From contig PKCT01000217.1 in assembly GCA_002862325.1 (NCBI GenBank), forward strand, positions 1-19,712: DNA of 19,712 nucleotides, written 5' to 3'. The stretch is from Phycisphaerae bacterium. Lineage in GTDB: Bacteria > Planctomycetota > Phycisphaerae > Phycisphaerales > SM1A02. Of the stretch, positions 14,781 to 19,712 are shown in pieces; position 1 is the stretch's first letter, and every line of letters begins with the position of its first letter. Under the pieces are notes generated by a model. It was not told where the DNA came from and did no database searches. It saw only the letters and a program-made list of their open reading frames with translations. The translations under genes and the position numbers were made by a program.

Positions 14781-15955
14781 TCGAACCCAGGGTGACGGAT
14801 TTGGTGGAAGAGTGGTGGACCGATGATGACATCGAGGCCGCTCGCGGATCCGCAGGTGCGGATTCGATTCGGTGTTTCCAGCGGGAATTCGGGCAACGAT
14901 TCGGTTTCAAGACGGTGCGTTCGGCATCCAGCGGCGCCCACGCCCTGCAGATGATTCTCTCCTCGATACCGAGGGGGTCGGGACGCGTTGCGGTTCAGTC
15001 CTACACTTGCGAAATCGTGTCTGAAGCGATCTGTCGTGCGGGATTCGTTCCGGTTCCGATCGATTTCGCGAATGGCCCAAACGCGATCTCTACCGATTCG
15101 ATCCGCGATGTCATCCGCAGGGGTATCGACGCATTCATCGTGACCCACCTCTTCGGCATTCCCTTCGACTGTCGAGAGGTCGTGGAATTGTGCGCGACCG
15201 CGGGTATCCCGGTCATCGAGGATTGCGCACATACACTGGGGGCGATGATCGGTGGCGCTCACGTGGGGACTCTCGGAGATGCCGCGTTTTTCAGCTTCAA
15301 CTACGACAAGCCCATTCCGCTCGGCTGGGGGGGGTTACTCGCGACTCGCGAAGGGGGGCTCGCGATCGATCGCGCCGAGTCGGTGGAGGTCCCTTCCGGC
15401 CGCGAGGAGTGGAATGCTTTCATCCGGTATCGGAAGGCGATGTCGATCTTTCGAGCGCAGATCGGTCGTGATTCGAGTCTCCCCAGACGACTTCTTGCGC
15501 GGGGAAGGCGATTGCTCGGTGCGGTTCCTGGCCGCCGGCTCGCGCAGGGAAACGGATCATTCCAGGCCGAACTCGCAATCTTGGCCCTTCGACGCATGGA
15601 AGAGGTGGTCGAGATCAGGAATCGAAATGCGCAGCAACTTCTTGCATCAGTGCCGGAGTCGCATGGATGGCCCATTCCCCGGTCTTGCCGACCGGCCCAT
15701 CTCAAATTGCGTTTGTTCGTCGAGGATGGGATTCGGGGTGAACTTCTGGAGAGGCTTAGGCAACTTCGCGTCCGCGCGGGAAACTGCAACTGGCCAGAAC
15801 CACTCCAAAGGGAGGGCATGCCGGTGTCATCAGCCATCGCCGACGACTGGATCGATCTTCCGATACACCAGGGCGTTGAGGGGTCGACGTTGGAATTGAT
15901 GCGTTCGATACTGTCGGCACAGCTCGACGGGCGCGGTGATGTCGTTCGGACCTGA
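14777..15955 (+). CDS. DegT/DnrJ/EryC1-family aminotransferase, divergent branch
   Basis: A 392-residue protein with SASSGAHALQMIL (49-61), VAVQSYTCEIVSEAI (71-85), THLFGIPFD (123-131), VIEDCAHTLGA (146-156; Asp149 for the pyridine nitrogen) and the expected PLP Lys178 in FFSFNYDKPIPLGWGG. The lysine setting (NYDKP and GWGG) differs from the common form, and the C-terminal half is little like the WbpE-type enzyme coded at 5847-7043, so the two are not recent duplicates. Likely a PLP aminotransferase acting on a keto sugar or a related precursor, but the true substrate is unknown. The start is fixed by the ATGA overlap with the sulfotransferase stop; AGGAG directly before the ATG is too close to act as a normal ribosome site, so translation is probably coupled. 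Confidence 0.88.
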   Translation: MIEPRVTDLVEEWWTDDDIEAARGSAGADSIRCFQREFGQRFGFKTVRSASSGAHALQMILSSIPRGSGRVAVQSYTCEIVSEAICRAGFVPVPIDFANGPNAISTDSIRDVIRRGIDAFIVTHLFGIPFDCREVVELCATAGIPVIEDCAHTLGAMIGGAHVGTLGDAAFFSFNYDKPIPLGWGGLLATREGGLAIDRAESVEVPSGREEWNAFIRYRKAMSIFRAQIGRDSSLPRRLLARGRRLLGAVPGRRLAQGNGSFQAELAILALRRMEEVVEIRNRNAQQLLASVPESHGWPIPRSCRPAHLKLRLFVEDGIRGELLERLRQLRVRAGNCNWPEPLQREGMPVSSAIADDWIDLPIHQGVEGSTLELMRSILSAQLDGRGDVVRT

Positions 15956-16139
15956 GGTTTCCGTTGCGAGGGACCACCGAGTCGTCCACCGGGTCTTCAC
16001 ATGTATCGCAAGGGTCTGCCCCTGGTCCGCCGCCGAGGGCCGTGGATAACGATATTCGTCGTTGGTTAACCCTGTGATGCGATCGCATCCGGTCGCGGCT
16101 CGGTGAGATCGTTGAGGCGATCGAGCGGGTGGCGGTCCT
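15956..16139. other. 184-base convergent intergenic region
   Basis: Two genes point at each other across this stretch (aminotransferase on plus, methyltransferase on minus). A termination zone is expected. I see AACGA-TATTCG-TCGTT (16048-16063), GGTTAACC (16064-16071) and a 14-base palindrome (16076-16089), but no T-run after a strong stem. No coding signal. Confidence 0.5.
16076..16089. repeat. Perfect 14-base palindrome containing GCGATCGC
   Basis: GATGCGATCGCATC is its own reverse complement and contains GCGATCGC, which is the same octamer as the cyanobacterial HIP1 element. It lies between two convergent genes. It may be a protein-binding site or part of a termination hairpin, or a chance product of the many CGATCG strings in this DNA. 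Confidence 0.6.
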
Positions 16140-16826
16140 TCACTTGGATCTTGCGAGCCAGCCGACGATGTGAGATCGGAGAAGGGGAACGGTATTGAGT
16201 ATTCGATAGCCGATGACGCCGAGCCGATTGATTCGTCGTCCGATCGGCGGTGCGAGCGTGACCCGACGGAAATTCGCTGAAGCCTCTGGGAAGAGTTCAA
16301 GCACACGCGATCGCGAAACACCTCGAACGTCCGGATTCCGAGGGTTGTCGTAGACGAAGTCGTACCAGAGCACGGCTCCTCCCGGCCGAACGAGTCGCCA
16401 CATCTCCTCGGCCAAGGATTGCTGCATGGCGTCGTCGAGGATCGAGGAGAAGACGGTGCTTGCGAAGACGATATCGAACGATCCATCGTCGGCTTCGATG
16501 TTGCACGCATCTCCCTGGATGATCGTGCAGGCTTCGGGAAGGCGACTTCGGGCGGAGGCGGCCGCCTCCTCGAGAAGTTCCACACCGGTCAGGTTCCCGG
16601 GCGAAAGACCGAGATCGATGAGGCGAAGGAGCTTTCCCCCCGTGCCGCAACCGACTTCAAGAAGTTTCACGTCCGTACGGTCGCGATCGGGGATCGAATC
16701 GATGTGGCGTTCGTAGTGCCGGGCGAGTTCGGACCAGTAGGCCTGGACGTAGGCGTCGTAGCCGGTGACCTCGCGTCGACGAGCGTACGCTTCAACGATC
16801 CGGCGTTGGGCTTCGCCACCAGTCAT
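16140..16826 (-). CDS. Class I SAM-dependent methyltransferase
   Basis: A 228-residue protein with the Rossmann SAM-binding motif LLEVGCGTGGK at 55-65, an acidic residue after the second strand (TGVELLEEA, 80-88), IIQGDACNI (102-110) and FDIVFASTVFSSILDD (118-133), then MWRLVRPGGAVLWYDF, the usual post-motif III strand. It resembles methyltransferases of glycan and secondary-metabolite loci; O-methylation of a sugar or a terminal residue is likely but the acceptor is not readable. The start overlaps the glycosyltransferase stop by 4 bases (ATGA), so the two act in the same pathway. No signal peptide. Confidence 0.9.
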   Translation of the reverse strand: MTGGEAQRRIVEAYARRREVTGYDAYVQAYWSELARHYERHIDSIPDRDRTDVKLLEVGCGTGGKLLRLIDLGLSPGNLTGVELLEEAAASARSRLPEACTIIQGDACNIEADDGSFDIVFASTVFSSILDDAMQQSLAEEMWRLVRPGGAVLWYDFVYDNPRNPDVRGVSRSRVLELFPEASANFRRVTLAPPIGRRINRLGVIGYRILNTVPLLRSHIVGWLARSK

Positions 16827-18076
16827 GGTCGAATCGTCTCCCCCGCCATCCGGATCTCTTCGAGAAAGCGATCCGCAAGGCGACGGTAGTCGTGGTGTTC
16901 GAGAACATGGGCGCGGCCGCGTTCTCCCATCGCGCGTCTCAGAGGTTGGTCCATGTCCGCGAGGCGTCGCAAGGCGTCCGCCACACCATCGACGTCGCTC
17001 GCGGGGGACGCGAACCCGCAGTCGCAGTCGCCGACGGGGTCGTTGCCCGCGGTGTACGCCGCGACGATGGGCTTCGCCACGAACATCGCGTCGAAGATCT
17101 TGTTGAGACCGATGCCGAAGCGGTAAAGCGGCCCCTTCGAGATGCCGACGTAGGCCGCATCCATCATCGAGAGCGTCGGGAGCGCGCGTCCTCGCGTGGT
17201 TCGATCGAGGAAGTGCACGTTGGTCAGATCCGCTTTGCGAGCCTGGTCGATCAGCCCCCTCTTGGAAGGACCCGATCCAATCAGAACGAAGCAGAATCGA
17301 TCCTTGTCGACCTTCGCCGCAGCCTTCAGGAGGGTCTCGAGATCATGGTTCGGGGCGTGGCCGCCGGTGTAGCCCACGACCAGCCTTCCTTCTTGTCTGG
17401 CCCGTTCGACGATCCCGACGGCTTCCTCGAGCGGCGGTTCCGAGAGGGCTTGCGTGCTCTCCGAGGGGCAGATCCCGTTGGGAATGTGGACGTATCTGTC
17501 CGAAGGCATGCCCCGGGTGCGGAGATGCTCGTCGGCCTTGGGGAGAATGGACACGACCCGGTCCGCCCGCCGGCATGCGAACTTTTCGGCTCGTCCGGTG
17601 AGGATCACGAACGGGTGATGACGGTCGAATCCGTACAACTCGATCTGGCTGAGCGGCCACAGATCGTGGACCTCCCAGATCAATGGGACGTCGTGGTCGT
17701 CCGCGATCTTCGCAGCCGGGCGGACGTCGAAGGGGTAGGTGCTCGATGCGATCACGCAATCGGGGGGATGGTGGCGAAAGAAACGACCGCGATCCCAGGC
17801 GAGATGCCTCGTGAATTGTCGCATGCTCCAGAGACGTCTCAGCCCGTTCCCCCGATAGTCGGTGGTGCGGTACCACCGGTATCTGATGCCGTCGATTCGC
17901 TCTTCCGTCACTCGATCCTCGGCCGTGGGATTGAGATTGCGGAGGTGACTCCAGCTGCCGGCGGCGATGGTCACCTCGTGTCCGCGTTCTACCCACCGGG
18001 CGGCGAGCTGATGGGGCCGGAACTCCATCCCGTGCGTGGGGGAGCCGGCGTAGTGATTGATCAGGACGATGTGCAC
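16823..18076 (-). CDS. GT4-family glycosyltransferase (GT-B fold)
   Basis: A 417-residue protein from GTG 18076. It starts VHIVLINHYAGSPTHGMEFRP, a start shared by many GT4 enzymes of exopolysaccharide clusters. The N-terminal GT-B domain has LAARWVERGHEVTI (24-37) and PLIWEVHDLWPLS (131-143). The C-terminal domain has RLVVGYTGGHAPNHDLETLLKAA (231-253), FVLIGSGPSK (263-272) and GLNKIFDAMFVAKPIVAAYT (323-342), which forms the donor pocket. It adds a sugar from an NDP-sugar with retention of configuration, probably on the lipid-linked chain at the cytoplasmic face. The frame runs on for 103 codons upstream, but these lack family features and include the divergent intergenic region; the GTG fits the first beta strand. 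No good ribosome site is seen. Confidence 0.92.
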   Translation of the reverse strand: MHIVLINHYAGSPTHGMEFRPHQLAARWVERGHEVTIAAGSWSHLRNLNPTAEDRVTEERIDGIRYRWYRTTDYRGNGLRRLWSMRQFTRHLAWDRGRFFRHHPPDCVIASSTYPFDVRPAAKIADDHDVPLIWEVHDLWPLSQIELYGFDRHHPFVILTGRAEKFACRRADRVVSILPKADEHLRTRGMPSDRYVHIPNGICPSESTQALSEPPLEEAVGIVERARQEGRLVVGYTGGHAPNHDLETLLKAAAKVDKDRFCFVLIGSGPSKRGLIDQARKADLTNVHFLDRTTRGRALPTLSMMDAAYVGISKGPLYRFGIGLNKIFDAMFVAKPIVAAYTAGNDPVGDCDCGFASPASDVDGVADALRRLADMDQPLRRAMGERGRAHVLEHHDYRRLADRFLEEIRMAGETIRP

Positions 18077-18281
18077 GGTGGGGGAGCGATGCCTTGAGTT
18101 CGAAGTCGCGGATGATCGAAGAATACCCTGCACTCGAATTCGGATGGGCCATGGTCGGTTGCGTGCCTCGTGCGGTTCGTATCGGCTGCACGGTGGCAGA
18201 AGGCTGGAGTAGTCTGTCGGAGACGGCGGCCGATCGTGGGTCGCTCGGGCATCGGAACAGCAGCACGGGAGCCACGTGGGC
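18077..18281. promoter_or_regulatory. Divergent intergenic region between GT4 and methyltransferase genes
   Basis: These 205 bases lie between two divergent starts and must hold promoters for both if these genes are transcribed separately. I see only weak boxes (TATTCT on the minus strand in the left half; TAGTCT on the plus strand in the right half) with no matching -35. GGGAG at 18267-18271 can serve the methyltransferase gene. No clear operator repeat. Confidence 0.4.
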
Positions 18282-19226
18282 ATGGAGTCTTGGCGAAAAC
18301 GCGTTCTCATGTTCAAGGTGATCGGAGCGCTTCCACTTGGGGGCGCGGTGATGTCCTGGTTGCGGCACAACCGGGCTGGTCTCAAGAACTACGATTTCAG
18401 CACTCGCACGTACATCCTCGATGACTTCTCTCGTCTTCTGGAGGGCGAGTATCTCGATGTCGAGGGCGCGTCCTTCGTCGAGATCGGCGGAGGTTGGCAT
18501 CCCGTCCTCTCCCTTTTCCTCCATGGTCTCGGTGCCGAAAGAATCGTGTTGACCGACATCGCCCGGCACATGAGGCCTCAATATGTCGCGCAGACCATCG
18601 ATTTCGTCCGGTCGCACGGGGCCGATGAATTGGCTGCACGGGGCGTCCGATTCGATCGTGACGCTTTTCAAGGTCGCCTGGATGCGCTGCGGGGGAGCGA
18701 ATCCGAAGTCTTCGATCGGATGGAGAGGGTCGGTATGACGTATCGCGCGCCATTGGACTTCACGCGTGCCCCCTTCGCGGATGGCGAATTCGACTGCGTC
18801 TACAGCAATTCATGTCTCGGATACATCCCCGTCCCCGTTCTGAGCGAGATCTTCGCCGAAACGTCGCGGGTGGTGAAGCAGAATGGCGTGGTGGTCCACT
18901 CCATTCACGTGTACGACGACTTCTGCGGTGACGGCAGCGAGATCGGCCCCGTCAACTTCCTCAAGTACTCCGCGGACGAATGGAATCGGATCGGCAACTC
19001 GTCCATCCATCATCAGAGTCGGTTGCGACCGAAGGACTACGTCGATCTCGCGACGGGAGCCGGTCTGGCCGTGGAGGTCGAGGACCGGATCTTCAAGCGG
19101 ATCCCGGACTTCGACGTGGAGAATGTGGAGCTGCATCCTGACTTCCAAGGACTCCCCGAAGACGAGATCCGCTGTCGGAATCTCTTCCTGTTGGCCAGGA
19201 AGCCCGTGGCTCAGTCGGTCGGATAG
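18282..19226 (+). CDS. SAM-dependent methyltransferase domain protein
   Basis: A 314-residue protein from ATG 18282. The nucleotide-binding motif is ASFVEIGGGWHPVLSLFL (63-80), with the strand RIVLTDIARHM (87-97) ending in the Asp that would hold the SAM ribose. GEFDCVYSNSCLGYIP and VVKQNGVVVHSIHVYDD give the later Rossmann strands. The motif EIGGG-WHP replaces the more common E-x-G-x-G-x-G with a following Thr or Ser. The N-terminal 45 residues are basic and partly hydrophobic and may help membrane contact. It is unrelated in detail to the methyltransferase at 16140-16826. GGGAG at 18267-18271 sits 10 bases before this ATG and 4 before a GTG at 18276, so either start is possible. Acceptor unknown; a sugar O-methylation in the same glycan pathway is the likely context. 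Confidence 0.85.
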   Translation: MESWRKRVLMFKVIGALPLGGAVMSWLRHNRAGLKNYDFSTRTYILDDFSRLLEGEYLDVEGASFVEIGGGWHPVLSLFLHGLGAERIVLTDIARHMRPQYVAQTIDFVRSHGADELAARGVRFDRDAFQGRLDALRGSESEVFDRMERVGMTYRAPLDFTRAPFADGEFDCVYSNSCLGYIPVPVLSEIFAETSRVVKQNGVVVHSIHVYDDFCGDGSEIGPVNFLKYSADEWNRIGNSSIHHQSRLRPKDYVDLATGAGLAVEVEDRIFKRIPDFDVENVELHPDFQGLPEDEIRCRNLFLLARKPVAQSVG

Positions 19227-19247
19227 CCGGTACGGTCCGAACCGACT
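19213..19247. repeat. Imperfect inverted repeat over the methyltransferase stop codon
   Basis: AGTCGGT-CGG (19213-19222) pairs with CCG-A-ACCGACT (19237-19247), a 10-bp stem with one bulged base and a 14-base loop that contains the stop codon. No T-run follows, and the next gene starts 13 bases later, so full termination here is unlikely. Confidence 0.4.
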
Positions 19248-19260
19248 CGCATTCGACTAG

Positions 19261-19712
19261 ATGGATCGCACCCAGACCATGAACCCTCCCGTATTCCCCG
19301 AAGGCCGCCGATTCGCATTCACGGTCTTCGACGACACCGACAACAGCACGCTTCAGAACACTCGCCCCGTCTACGACTTGCTCGAGTCGCTCGGCATGCG
19401 CACGACGAAATCGGTCTGGGTCGAACGTCCGCGTGGCCCATCCTCCGGCGCGTGCCTGCGGGACGACGACTACCGGTCGTGGATCCTCGAGCTTCGGGAT
19501 GCGGGGTTCGAGATCGGTTTCCATGGCGTGGGTGACGGTGACTTCTCCCGTGACGAGATCCTCGCGGGGATTGCCGCGTTCAGGGAGATCGTCGGTCATG
19601 GTCCACGTGTGTATGCGAACCACCAGAGCAACCCCTACAACGTCTACTGGTGGAGTCGGCGATTCCCCTGGCCTTTCGACTGGCTCTACTCCATCGCGAA
19701 TGCGCTGCGGAG
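19261..19712 (+). CDS. NodB-like polysaccharide deacetylase family protein, C-terminus cut by window edge
   Basis: The frame is open from ATG 19261 to the right edge (150 codons visible). The protein shows RFAFTVFDDTDNSTL at about 18-32, which is the acidic first motif of deacetylase-like barrels, followed by VYDLLESLGMRTTKSVWVE (37-55) and GFEIGFHGVGDGDFSRDEI (82-100) with the metal-type His. YANHQSNPYNVYWW follows near 120. This pattern matches a group of deacetylase-like proteins found in exopolysaccharide loci, whose substrate is not known to me. It differs from the deacetylase-like protein at 11071-12498. The second Met at residue 7 is an alternative start; no ribosome site is visible for either. 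It follows the methyltransferase gene by 34 bases and is probably co-transcribed with it. Confidence 0.85.
   Translation, partial: MDRTQTMNPPVFPEGRRFAFTVFDDTDNSTLQNTRPVYDLLESLGMRTTKSVWVERPRGPSSGACLRDDDYRSWILELRDAGFEIGFHGVGDGDFSRDEILAGIAAFREIVGHGPRVYANHQSNPYNVYWWSRRFPWPFDWLYSIANALR

Noticed and set aside
16892..18097. Plus-strand open frame of 401 codons opposite the GT4 gene
   Set aside because: Antisense shadow with no motif; the GT4 reading is unambiguous.
18077..18385. 103-codon upstream extension of the GT4 frame
   Set aside because: It lacks family features, covers the divergent intergenic region and overlaps the next gene's start; the GT-B first strand begins at GTG 18076.
1..19712. 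CRISPR array, tRNA, rRNA, insertion sequence or phage genes
   Set aside because: No regularly spaced repeats, cloverleaf-like runs, transposase motifs or phage proteins were seen on either strand.

Overview
This is a GC-rich stretch packed with genes for a surface or extracellular polysaccharide (glycan assembly locus). I count 15 protein genes. Two are cut by the window edges: an amidotransferase on the left and a deacetylase-like gene on the right. I see no rRNA, tRNA, CRISPR array, transposase or phage gene. The organism looks like a GC-rich, Gram-negative-type bacterium with few good Shine-Dalgarno sites and many GTG or coupled starts. A planctomycete (Phycisphaera-like) fits the general feel, but nothing in the window proves it.

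Block A (12498 down to 1, minus strand) is a long, tight, probably co-transcribed run. In transcription order it holds: a deacetylase-like protein with a long N-terminal region, a Wzx-type flippase, an AsnB-type amidotransferase, a PglC-like phosphoglycosyl transferase, a DegT/WbpE-type aminotransferase, a UPF0104/YbhN-like membrane protein, a WbpB-type Gfo/Idh/MocA dehydrogenase, a WbpD-type hexapeptide acetyltransferase, a WbpM/CapD-type membrane 4,6-dehydratase, and a second AsnB-type amidotransferase. Several junctions overlap by 4 bases (ATGA) or are separated by 1-5 bases. Together they suggest synthesis of 3-acetamido sugars or uronic acids, possible amidation, transfer to undecaprenyl phosphate and export. 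No UDP-GlcNAc 6-dehydrogenase (WbpA), Wzy polymerase or Wza/Wzc genes are seen.

Upstream of block A lies a 325-base non-coding stretch, then a FemAB-like GNAT gene (13804 to 12824, minus). A divergent control region separates that gene from block B (13914-15955, plus): a sulfotransferase and a second, divergent DegT-family aminotransferase, joined by a 4-base overlap. Block C (18076 to 16140, minus) is a GT4 glycosyltransferase joined by a 4-base overlap to a SAM methyltransferase. Block D (18282 to the right edge, plus) is a second SAM methyltransferase and a NodB-like deacetylase family protein that runs off the window. Blocks B to D look like tailoring modules (sulfation, amination, methylation, deacetylation) added to the core pathway.

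I see no wholly new system. The points worth a second look are the amidotransferase pair around a WbpB/WbpD/WbpE-like set, the sulfotransferase-aminotransferase couple with a possible leaderless start, and short palindromes and repeats in the intergenic regions.
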